This document shows positions 26,208 through 34,238 of a stretch of DNA of 64,000 nt, one piece after another. The translations under genes were made by a program, and so were the position numbers. Every line of letters starts with the position of its first letter. Position 1 is the stretch's first letter. The DNA is from DTPU01 sp963827855 (GTDB lineage Bacteria > Planctomycetota > Phycisphaerae > Sedimentisphaerales > Anaerobacaceae): the NCBI GenBank assembly GCA_963827855.1, contig CAWHBY010000002.1:2852001-2916000 (forward strand), in the 5' to 3' direction. The notes under the pieces are model-generated. The model had not been told where the DNA came from and made no database searches. It saw only the letters and a list, made by a program, of their open reading frames with translations.

Positions 26208-26230
26208 GCCAAAACGACTTCTGCTACAAT
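26202..26230 (+). promoter_or_regulatory. Divergent promoter, rightward
   Basis: Plus strand TTGCAA (26202-26207), 17-bp spacer, TACAAT (26225-26230) with an extended TGC before the -10. The start would be near 26237, 75 nt before the anchored helical-repeat gene. Confidence 0.65.
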
Positions 26231-26311
26231 CCCCACTTACCCCGCGCCGGCGTTTTGGTTCTTGTTGGGGCCAAGCGGCCAAGGCGGTCCTGGGAAACAA
26301 CGGAGACGCAC

Positions 26312-27124
26312 ATGAAGTCAGATCATCGCCATGATTTGAAGAGCAACGAACTGGCCAATTGGGTAGCGGAATTCCCTGAATGGGCCAAGGCCAACAGCCG
26401 AACGATCATCGCCGGGTGTGCGATTGTGGCGGCCGTGGCTCTGGTTTACGGGTGGATTCTGTACGACAGGAACGTGTTATCGGTCAATCGCCGAGTCAAG
26501 CTCTCTGAGCTGTCCAGCCAGCTCTACGTGGACAAGCGTCAGGCGGCCCGAAGCGCCGCCCAGGGCAAGGATGATTCGTTGCGGCTCCTGGAGGCAGCCA
26601 ATCGGCTGGGGGAGTTCGCCGACCGCGCAGGAGACCCGACCATGGCCGCGCTGGCCTATCTCAAGCACGCCGAGGCCCTTCGATCGGAGCTCCACTACCG
26701 CGCCGCTGCCGTGCTTCCCGAGGAGATCGCCAAGCAGATCGAGAAGGCGAAGGCGAGCTACCAGAAGGCCCTGGACAAGGCCGGATCACAGGTCTCGATC
26801 AAGGCGGCGGCCCAGTACGGCCTGGGTCTGTGCAGCGAGGAGCTGTCCGACCAGGCCCACGCCCGCGAGATCTATCAGCAGATCGTGGCCGACGCCAGCC
26901 TCAAGGGGACCGTAGGCCAGACCGCCGCGACGCGCAGGCTCGAGACGATGGCCGACTATGCTCGGCCCGTGGTCTTCAAGCCGGGGCCTGAGCCTGTCCC
27001 CGCGCCCGCACTGCCCGCTGCAGAGGCCAATGCTCCGAGCGTCGCGCCTGCAGGGCCCATGGGTCCTGTCCCGGCCCCTGCTGCAGGGCCGAATACGCCG
27101 GGCCCCAATGCGGCCGCCCACTAG
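26312..27124 (+). CDS. Membrane-anchored helical-repeat (TPR-like) protein
   Basis: A 270-aa protein with a short cytoplasmic N-terminus, one membrane segment (about residues 32-51, TIIAGCAIVAAVALVYGWIL) and an outer part of helical pairs (LAYLKHAEALRSEL, AKASYQKALDKAG, AAQYGLGLCSEELSDQAHA). This resembles YfgM/TPR-type anchored proteins. It ends in a Pro/Ala-rich tail. The ATG at 26312 has GGAGA upstream. It precedes the pseudouridine synthase by 3 bp. A role in envelope protein handling is an inference from the family. Confidence 0.75.
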   Translation: MKSDHRHDLKSNELANWVAEFPEWAKANSRTIIAGCAIVAAVALVYGWILYDRNVLSVNRRVKLSELSSQLYVDKRQAARSAAQGKDDSLRLLEAANRLGEFADRAGDPTMAALAYLKHAEALRSELHYRAAAVLPEEIAKQIEKAKASYQKALDKAGSQVSIKAAAQYGLGLCSEELSDQAHAREIYQQIVADASLKGTVGQTAATRRLETMADYARPVVFKPGPEPVPAPALPAAEANAPSVAPAGPMGPVPAPAAGPNTPGPNAAAH

Positions 27125-27127
27125 GTC

Positions 27128-28133
27128 GTGCCCCTGATGGAGCCGTTGGACGAAGGCCCCGAGAGGCCAGTGACGATCCGCGTAGGGGACAATCTCCAGG
27201 ACCGCCGGATCGACAAGTATCTGCACGGCCGTTTCAGCAACTTCAGCCGCTGCTGGGTCCAGGAGGCCATCAAGGCCGGGCGCGTGAAGGTCAACGGCAA
27301 GGCCGTCAAGTGCAGCTATCAGCTCAGCGCCGACGAAACCATCGAGCTGGTGTTGCCCGAGCCTCCGGCCAGGGAGATCACCCCCGAGGACATCCCCGTG
27401 AACGTCCTGTATGAGGACCAGGACCTGATGGTGATCAACAAGCAGGCGAACCTGGTGGTGCATCCGGCGCGGGGCAATCGCCACGGCACGCTGGTGAATG
27501 CCCTGGCCAACTACACAGACCACTTGTCGAGCGGTCTGGGCGAGTTCAGACCCGGCATTGTCCATCGTCTGGATCGGGATACCACCGGCGTGATGGTGGT
27601 GGCCAAGAGCGAGACGGCCCAGTGGAAGATCGCCAAGCAGTTCGAGAATCGCCAGGTGAAGAAGAGCTATCTGGCCATCGTCCATGGAGTCCCCCAGCTC
27701 GACGCGGATCGGATCAACGCGCCCCTCGGGCGCCCATCCCACGATCCGGGAGAAGCACGCGATCCGGCATGAGGTCGGGAAATCTGCGGTCACGGACTAC
27801 GAGGTCCTCGAGGCGTTCCGCGGATTCTCCCTGCTCGGGCTCAGCCCGAAGACCGGCCGGACCCACCAGATCCGCGTGCACCTGTCGTACATCAAGCATC
27901 CCATCGTGGCAGACGCCCTTTACGGGGGAAAACTCATCTACCCCTGGCAGCTCAAGGACGCGGAGCAGGCGATCGAAGAGCCGGTGATTGCGCGGTGCGC
28001 CCTCCATGCCTGGACGCTCGTCTTTACCCATCCGATTACCGGCAAGTCCGTGCAGTTCGAGGCGCCCTTGGCCCCGGACATGGAGACCCTGCTGGAGATG
28101 CTCAGGCAGTACCGCCCAGCGAAGAGCGGTTGA
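27128..28133 (+). CDS. RluA/RluD-family pseudouridine synthase, frameshifted
   Basis: 23S rRNA (or tRNA) pseudouridine synthase. An S4 RNA-binding domain (RIDKYLHGRFSNFSRCWVQE) comes first, then the catalytic domain with HRLDRDTTGVMVVAK, the catalytic Asp in RLDRD. The second part (HPTIREKHAIRHEVG, SPKTGRTHQIRVHL) is in a different frame. The break is at CCC, 27733-27735: dropping one C joins the pieces into a normal ~334-aa enzyme. The start is GTG 27128 or ATG 27137. It ends at a hairpin shared with the convergent pseudopilin gene. Confidence 0.88.
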
Positions 28134-28137
28134 GGGG

Positions 28138-28161
28138 TTGACCCGCTTCTGGGCGGGTCAA
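28138..28161. terminator. Bidirectional terminator-like hairpin
   Basis: TTGACCCGC (28138-28146), a six-base loop, GCGGGTCAA (28153-28161): a perfect 9-bp stem between convergent genes. No T-run follows on either side. It overlaps the pseudopilin stop codon. Confidence 0.6.
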
Positions 28162-29126
28162 TGGGGCACGGCCTGCTTGGGAAGGAAGAACAGTCCCGGC
28201 GTATCCTGGCCGCCGTTGATGTCATAGGGGACCAGCGCGTCTGGGAACTTGATGACCCACATGGGCACGACCTCGGAGGAGTCGTACTGCTCAACGTGTC
28301 CATCCACAAACGCGGCCTTCAGCTTGATCTTGGGGGCATCCAGTGCGTCCGGCGGGACCTTGCCCGAACCGGGCGTCTTGCTCACCCATCGGGACACGTC
28401 CGACTTGTCTCCCATGACCGCGCCTTCGAAGGGTTCACAACTGGCATACGCGTAGCTCGGAGGGATATCCAGGCCGTTGCCGTATCCGAAGTAGTCGGAC
28501 ACCAGCAACTGGCTGTAGCTGCGGCCTCCGGCAGGCCCCCAAGGACCGCGGAAGACCCGCTTGGTCTTCGCGTCGAGAAGACCTTGGTAGTTCCAGTAGA
28601 AGCACAAGGACCCGGTCATGGGATCGTTGGATCCTGGTATGGCGGGATTGTCCCAGTCATCCCCCGCATTCCAGACCTCACGCATGTACTTGCATTCAAA
28701 GGGGACACCAGGGCATGAGATGGCCTCTGCCTGCTCGATGTACTCGCGGAGGTAGGCACTCATCGATCTGTGGAGCAGGCCCGTCGGCGCGTTGACGGCC
28801 ACCAATCTTCGGGGATCGTACCAGGTCCAATACTCGCTCGATCCGACCGTGGCTACGGAGGGAGGGTACCGGTCTTCATGGTCGTTGGCGAAGACGCCCA
28901 ACTGCGCAGCGATGGTCTTGAGATTGGCCCGTCCCTTCAGTTGGAGGGCCTTCTGGCGGACGAGGTTCATGGCAGGTAGACCGATCGCCATGAGCACAGA
29001 GATGATCCCTACGACCACCAACAGCTCCACAAGCGTGAAGGCTGTTCTGTGCCCCACCCCCCGAACAGGCTGTGGTTTCGGCAGTACGATCTGTTCTTCC
29101 TCCGGACCATCCGTAGGAAAGCGCAC
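28158..29126 (-). CDS. Type II secretion/prepilin-like secreted protein
   Basis: A 322-aa protein with a class III (prepilin) N-terminus. A 29-residue basic leader ends ...GHRTA, followed by FTLVELLVVVGIISVLMAIG with Glu at +5. A prepilin peptidase should cut before Phe30. The mature protein has the long N-terminal helix, then a globular part rich in aromatic residues and Gly, ending near AAFVDGHVEQYDSSEV. The DGHV-type end is typical of the numerous planctomycete prepilin-like proteins. The frame start is GTG at 29126. An AGGA is close to it, so a slightly later start is possible. No secretion machinery genes are nearby. Confidence 0.83.
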   Translation of the reverse strand: MRFPTDGPEEEQIVLPKPQPVRGVGHRTAFTLVELLVVVGIISVLMAIGLPAMNLVRQKALQLKGRANLKTIAAQLGVFANDHEDRYPPSVATVGSSEYWTWYDPRRLVAVNAPTGLLHRSMSAYLREYIEQAEAISCPGVPFECKYMREVWNAGDDWDNPAIPGSNDPMTGSLCFYWNYQGLLDAKTKRVFRGPWGPAGGRSYSQLLVSDYFGYGNGLDIPPSYAYASCEPFEGAVMGDKSDVSRWVSKTPGSGKVPPDALDAPKIKLKAAFVDGHVEQYDSSEVVPMWVIKFPDALVPYDINGGQDTPGLFFLPKQAVPH

Positions 29127-29149
29127 ACATCCTGTCAGAAAACGTCCGT

Positions 29150-29179
29150 ATTATAGTTGTTTTGGGGCCTTTGATGCAA
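29150..29179 (-). promoter_or_regulatory. Promoter of the prepilin-like gene
   Basis: Minus strand TTGCAT (29174-29179), 18-bp spacer, perfect TATAAT (29150-29155). The predicted start point near 29143 leaves a leader of under 20 nt. Confidence 0.6.
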
Positions 29180-29232
29180 GCTGTTGTGACAACTATTTTT
29201 TGGAGGACCCGGATAGGCCTGCCGCCGATAGG

Positions 29233-31773
29233 CTAGACCCCGGATTCGAGCCAGTGGTTGGCCAGGATGGCCATGTCGCGGAAATCGACGATCCCGTCGC
29301 GGTTCAGATCGCTCTCGAGGGCGGGCGGGCTCTTGCTGGCATAGCCTGTCCCCCCGTAGGCGCCCAGGTTGATTCGACCGCCATTCTCGGCGGGCTCCTC
29401 GACCGGGTAGTCATTGGGGTCGCCTGCGTCGATGCAGGGGCTGGTCTGGTCATCCACGATCCATACCCCGGCCTTGGACCAGCAGTGACCGTAGCGGGAG
29501 CTCAGGTGGAAATCGCCTGCCGCAGGGTCCACGAAGAGAGGGGTACGTCGGATATTGCCCGTACCCGCGGCCTGGTCCGCGTGCTGGATGCAGCTATACC
29601 GGGCCTGGCAGCCTGACAGATCGGCCTGGGCATTGTCCCAGAGGATGCAGTTGGAGACCGAGACCAGGGTGCTCTCGAGCGCCTTGACGCCGACGCCGCA
29701 ATTCACGATCGTCAGGTTGCTCAGGGTCGGCGAGCCTGTGTGGCACAGCACGCCCGCCTCAGAGCAGCCGCGGATCACCAGGTTGCGCAGTACACTGGAG
29801 GACCCTTCCTGGTGATTGAAGGAGAAGGCACAGCCGCCGTGAGCAGCCACCACTGTCGCGGCGTCCGCCGCGCTCTGGAGGGTGATTGCCTTGCCGGTGA
29901 AATCCACGCCTTCGCGATACGTGCCCGGCCAGACCAGGATGGAGTCACCATCCTGGGCTAGGTCCACGGCCTGTTGGATGGTGGCCAGAGGACTGGAAGC
30001 GGACAACCCGTCGTTCTGATTGTTTCCCCCTGTCTGGGCCACGTGGAACACCAGCGGCCCCGCTCCCTTGCTCGCCTCCACGGTACCGCCGTAACAGCCC
30101 AGGTTGACCCGATTTCCGTTCGGGGTTGGCTCTGCCCCTGCGCCAGCGCCAGGATCGCCGGCATCCACGCACGGACTGGTCAACGAGTCATGGACCCATC
30201 CGCCGGCAATGATAGGATCCCATCTGCCGGCCAAGGACAGGAGGTGATAGTCCTTGCTGGAAGGTGAGGCAAAGCAGGGGTCGCCCTCGATGTTGCCTGG
30301 CCCCGGCCAACCGCCCCTCACGTCACAATAGCGGGCGACCAGGACTCCCTGGGCCCCGTCCTCTGCGATCTCTGTAGGCGTATTGCCCCAAATGATCGAG
30401 TTCTCCAGGCTGAGCGTCCCCGACCCTTGCCGCGTGAGGACAACGGACAGGGCTGCTCCTGCCAGACCGGAGGTGTTGTTTGCGATTGTGCACAGATGGA
30501 TGGAGGGCCGCGCATCGACGCAGGCGATGGCCCCTCCAGAGTTGCCTGCCATGTTGCCATAGAAGAGGCAGTTTCGGATGGTGGGCACCTTGGCCACAGA
30601 CGCAGCGGCGGTCTCCACATACAAGCCGCCACCCTTGCCTCCGGACTCGGAGTCCGCGGCATTGGCGCCCAGCACGCAATGTTCGATCACGGCTCCACAG
30701 TCTCCAGTCAGGAAGATCCCTCCTCCGTACCCGGTCAGGCCGGACTTGGCATTGCTGGATTTGGCCTCGTTCTGTAGGACCTCACAGTACTGGATGAGGG
30801 GCGAACCCCCTTTGCAGTAGATTCCTCCGCCCTGACCTGCGTTGGACGTACCCAGGGCCAGGCAATAGCGGATCAGACAGTTGGCGATCGTGGGGCTGGC
30901 ATCCTGGCAGTAGATGGCACTCCCGCTGGGCGCCTGCCCATTGACGATCGTGAAGCCGTCCACGATCGCGCTGCGAGATTCTCCGCCATCGAAGATGAAG
31001 CCCCTACCCTGCAACTGGCAGTTGATCACGCATTGGCTGGGTCCGTTCGCGCTGGCCAGGGAGACGGCCTTGCCTTTGAAGCGGATGTCCCGATTGCCGG
31101 GCCCCGAATATTCGCCGTCCCTGACGATGATCCGGTCTCCGTCCTTGGCGATATCCACGGCCTGTTGGATCGTGGGGGCGTCCTGGGGCACGTAGAGGCT
31201 GGCCTTGGGCCTATAGATCTCGATCGCCAGATTGTCGATCGCTGCACAGGTCCCTACAAACACCAGGCTGCGGTTGTCCTTGAGATTGCCCAGGTGCAAT
31301 TGACAATGCCCGCCGGTAAGGGCCTTGGGGATCGACCAGGTGTTCCCATCGGCCGAGACCATGTATAACAGGTATCCCATCGTGGGCTTGGCCGGGTCAT
31401 TGCCGCTGAGCAGTTGCACGTCCAGGCTCACCTCGACGGTCGCAGGTTCAGTCCTGATGAGTTCCTCGGGCCTGACCGGGATGGGGTATCCGAGACGGGC
31501 GGGCTGTCCCCTGTAGTCGCGGAACAGGATCACCCGGTCCTCGGCCTGGATCGTCCAGTAGACCAGGTGCGGCTGGCTTGCCGGCATCGCACCCTTGACC
31601 CAGAAGACGGAATGGAGGGTGCTGTCGTCGACCGCGCTGTCCTGGCTGAAGTCGTCAGTGTAGCGGTAGATCAACTCCTGACCGGACGCGGCAGGGAGTG
31701 CACCCGCTAGAAGGCCCATCAATGCAATAATCGCCAGGGGACGCATAGGTCGGCGTCTCTCATCAAATCTCAT
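29233..31773 (-). CDS. Secreted right-handed parallel beta-helix protein with dockerin-like end
   Basis: An 846-aa secreted protein. A signal peptide lies at RPLAIIALMGLLAGALPAASG. Two parallel beta-helix modules follow, each introduced by a similar segment (PTIQQAVDIAKDGDRIIV and ATIQQAVDLAQDGDSILV). These are typical of pectate-lyase-like and NosD/periplasmic copper-binding folds. The C-terminus is SDLNRDGIVDFRDMAILANH, a calcium-loop, dockerin-like motif common at the ends of planctomycete secreted proteins. The start may be at 31773 or at ATG 31746; neither has a strong ribosome binding site. A polysaccharide-binding or surface role is likely, enzymatic activity uncertain. Confidence 0.8.
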   Translation of the reverse strand: MRFDERRRPMRPLAIIALMGLLAGALPAASGQELIYRYTDDFSQDSAVDDSTLHSVFWVKGAMPASQPHLVYWTIQAEDRVILFRDYRGQPARLGYPIPVRPEELIRTEPATVEVSLDVQLLSGNDPAKPTMGYLLYMVSADGNTWSIPKALTGGHCQLHLGNLKDNRSLVFVGTCAAIDNLAIEIYRPKASLYVPQDAPTIQQAVDIAKDGDRIIVRDGEYSGPGNRDIRFKGKAVSLASANGPSQCVINCQLQGRGFIFDGGESRSAIVDGFTIVNGQAPSGSAIYCQDASPTIANCLIRYCLALGTSNAGQGGGIYCKGGSPLIQYCEVLQNEAKSSNAKSGLTGYGGGIFLTGDCGAVIEHCVLGANAADSESGGKGGGLYVETAAASVAKVPTIRNCLFYGNMAGNSGGAIACVDARPSIHLCTIANNTSGLAGAALSVVLTRQGSGTLSLENSIIWGNTPTEIAEDGAQGVLVARYCDVRGGWPGPGNIEGDPCFASPSSKDYHLLSLAGRWDPIIAGGWVHDSLTSPCVDAGDPGAGAGAEPTPNGNRVNLGCYGGTVEASKGAGPLVFHVAQTGGNNQNDGLSASSPLATIQQAVDLAQDGDSILVWPGTYREGVDFTGKAITLQSAADAATVVAAHGGCAFSFNHQEGSSSVLRNLVIRGCSEAGVLCHTGSPTLSNLTIVNCGVGVKALESTLVSVSNCILWDNAQADLSGCQARYSCIQHADQAAGTGNIRRTPLFVDPAAGDFHLSSRYGHCWSKAGVWIVDDQTSPCIDAGDPNDYPVEEPAENGGRINLGAYGGTGYASKSPPALESDLNRDGIVDFRDMAILANHWLESGV

Positions 31774-31890
31774 AGCCAGGGGACATCATCTAGGTTTATC
31801 GACCATATGGGTACATCCCTGGAGTCCGGCGTACCATCTGGGAGTGCCCCTTGGACACGCGCGATGTCACGGCCCTGGATGGCCGGCACC

Positions 31891-33744
31891 CTATTGTCCG
31901 AGCGAGCCGCTGGCCAAATCAGCCAGCCACAGCAGCCCTATGTCGCGGGTCTGGTCGACCTGAGTCGGGCGATTGGCGGGCGGAATGAACTGACTTGCAA
32001 GACCACTGGTATCCTGGAGATACGTAAATGCCAGCCTGCCAACCGAGCTTCCCTCTCTGAGAAACTCGATCTGGTCCACTACGTCGGTCTCAAGATCAAT
32101 GGTATGGACCGCTCTCAGAGACGGAGCCAGGTCCAATTCTACATGGACCGTTCCCCGCTGAGATCCTGGCGTCGTCCTGAACCAGACCTCCTTCTCCGCT
32201 GCATCCCTTCGTACCACGTCGACGGCATGCAGCCCAGCCCAGGGCCGTCCGAGACCTTTGAAGAAGGTGCCACCAGAATAGGTGGCTGACCTTGCTCCAG
32301 ATGGCAGACTAACAGAGGCCTCGCCATCGAAGCGGTCCTGGATCGTCAGGTCCCCAACCCTCATCCGAAGCCAGGGCCTTGATTTCTGGAAGCTGTCATA
32401 GATGAAGGGGATACGAGCCTGACCGGAGACAGGTCTCCCCTGGATCTCGCCGCTGATCTGCACGAACGTCCAGCCTCGTCTGTGCATCAGATCACGGTTA
32501 TCCTGCTGCCGGATGTCCAGCGGCCAATCGGACTGGAAGTAGTCCTCGTCGGACACATTTGGATTGCGAAGCACCTCCAGCCGAGGCGTTCCTGCGGTCA
32601 GATCGCAGGAGACCTGGACCAGCAGGCCCCTACCTGAGGCACGCGTCAGCGGCATGGTCCTTGGCAGGCCCTCCACGCGGTCGAGGAATTCCGCCACCGT
32701 GGGAGAATCTGTGGGCAGGCGCATCACACTGAGATCACTGGCCCAGCAGCGATGACTGTTGATCTGAAGCGTCCGTCCATCGGAGGCGTAGTTGGCCACC
32801 TTGTTCTGGAGGATGATCCAGTTGCCCCGGTCAGCCTGAGCCCGGAGCATCAGCGGCCCTCTGGGGCCTTCAGGCAGGAAGTACCAGTGTCTTTCAGACC
32901 GGTCTGTGTGGGTACCCAGAACGTTGGCCATATGGCTCTGACTGATGCCCCGGTCTGGCACCATCGGTCGCTGGCCGATCAACTCAGGCCCAACCACAGC
33001 TCCAGCAGTCACAATTCCGGCTGCCGTAATAGTTACGGCTGCGGCCTTGCTGGTCGCCAGACCGGCCAGGCCGGCGGTCAGCCCCACATCCATGGTGGCC
33101 GCGGTCACGGCGATCTGGGCAGCGGCTACCTTGGTAGGTGCCGTCATCTTGCCGAAGACCACCAATGCCATCAGCAAGGATCCCCTCTTGAGCCCATTGC
33201 GAGCCAGTTGCTTCTCAAGGGCCTTCTTGGCCCTCAGGAACAGCATACGTGTTCCAAACTCCGTGCAGCCCATGGATTGCGCAATATCAGCGTACGACAT
33301 GCCGTCGTAGCACCGCATGATAAGCACTGCCCGATGGCTCGTCTTGAGACTCTTGACGGCAGCACTGACGATCTGCTTGACCTCTTGGGTGACCAGGGTC
33401 TCGATGCCTTCATCGCGGTCAACCAGGGTCTCGCTCTCATCACCCTGCAGGGCGGTGACCTTCCGGTGCACCTGCTCTGACCGGTAATGGTGGCGCAGCT
33501 TATTGGTGGCTATGCCATAGAGCCACGGCCAAAACCGGTCTGCCTTCTTGAGCTTCCCTAAGATCTTAACCATCTCCAATAGGGTCTCCTGCACAATCTC
33601 CTCGGCGAGGTCCTGTTGAAGGGTAAGCCGAAAAACGTATGGGCGCAAACGGCTGACCGCGAGTTCCGCCAGACGCTCCAAAGCCTCCCTGTCGCCTTGC
33701 TGAGCCCGCTTGGTCAGCTCTGTCAACTCTAGTTGCTCGCTCAT
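31891..33744 (-). CDS. ECF sigma factor fused to a membrane segment and outer domain
   Basis: A 617-aa protein. Residues 1-185 are an ECF sigma-70 factor: region 2 (LAEEIVQETLLEMVKIL, DRFWPWLYGIATNKLRHHYR) and region 4 (SHRAVLIMRCYDGMSYADIA). Residues about 190-255 are Ala/Val-rich and hydrophobic (AAAVTITAAGIVTAGAVVG), enough for one or two membrane passes. About 360 residues of beta-rich sequence follow with no family I recognise. Such one-protein designs put the promoter-recognition part inside and a sensor-like part outside the membrane. The gene stands alone with no separate anti-sigma gene, consistent with the fused domain doing that job (inference). Confidence 0.82.
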   Translation of the reverse strand: MSEQLELTELTKRAQQGDREALERLAELAVSRLRPYVFRLTLQQDLAEEIVQETLLEMVKILGKLKKADRFWPWLYGIATNKLRHHYRSEQVHRKVTALQGDESETLVDRDEGIETLVTQEVKQIVSAAVKSLKTSHRAVLIMRCYDGMSYADIAQSMGCTEFGTRMLFLRAKKALEKQLARNGLKRGSLLMALVVFGKMTAPTKVAAAQIAVTAATMDVGLTAGLAGLATSKAAAVTITAAGIVTAGAVVGPELIGQRPMVPDRGISQSHMANVLGTHTDRSERHWYFLPEGPRGPLMLRAQADRGNWIILQNKVANYASDGRTLQINSHRCWASDLSVMRLPTDSPTVAEFLDRVEGLPRTMPLTRASGRGLLVQVSCDLTAGTPRLEVLRNPNVSDEDYFQSDWPLDIRQQDNRDLMHRRGWTFVQISGEIQGRPVSGQARIPFIYDSFQKSRPWLRMRVGDLTIQDRFDGEASVSLPSGARSATYSGGTFFKGLGRPWAGLHAVDVVRRDAAEKEVWFRTTPGSQRGTVHVELDLAPSLRAVHTIDLETDVVDQIEFLREGSSVGRLAFTYLQDTSGLASQFIPPANRPTQVDQTRDIGLLWLADLASGSLGQ

Positions 33745-34238
33745 ACGGGGCCACTGTCACCCTCGGGGTTGGCGAGCTTGAACCAACCTTTTACTAGTAT
33801 AGTGCCTTCTGCTGGCATGCATGTAACGGCCATTTTGAGGGATTTCGGTTCTTGGGCCGAGCACGGGCGCCTTCGCGCAGCCAAGAGCACGCCTTAGAGC
33901 CGGCACACCGTGTTCGCTCAAGGGCATGATAGCCAATGCGTTAGTGGGTGATCAAGGCAAATTCGTTTCTAGCCGAAAGCAAGCCGCCTGAGAGGCCGCG
34001 GTGCACAGGCCCTCCATCATGCGGCTTCGTCCTAAGCAGTGATAGAAGATTGGTTTACACTTGGGCTGCGGGCGAGGTGATGAAACATGTCGGTTAAGTG
34101 GATGAATACCCAAGTCGATACTCTTGGCTTAGGAGCAGGTGCGAAAGTGGACTGTACAGGAGTCGCTCTCGCCCCTGGCCTGACAGGAGCGCAAGGCACC
34201 CTGTCGAGGTTAATGGGGTACGGCTTGAAGGGTGTATC
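33745..34238. other. Intergenic region without a gene
   Basis: Divergent gap of 494 bp between the fused sigma factor (minus) and the c-di-GMP enzyme (plus). On the minus strand TATACT (33796-33801) with TTACAT 19 bp upstream (33821-33826) is a weak candidate promoter for the sigma-factor gene. I see no convincing plus-strand promoter, no c-di-GMP riboswitch core and no supported ORF. Confidence 0.5.

Noticed and set aside
33745..34238. c-di-GMP riboswitch upstream of the GGDEF/HD-GYP gene
   Set aside because: The conserved GEMM core sequence was not found in the gap.
34098..34238. N-terminal extension of the c-di-GMP enzyme
   Set aside because: The extra 47 codons are Arg/Ser-rich with no CBS-like sequence, and a ribosome site precedes the internal ATG at 34239.
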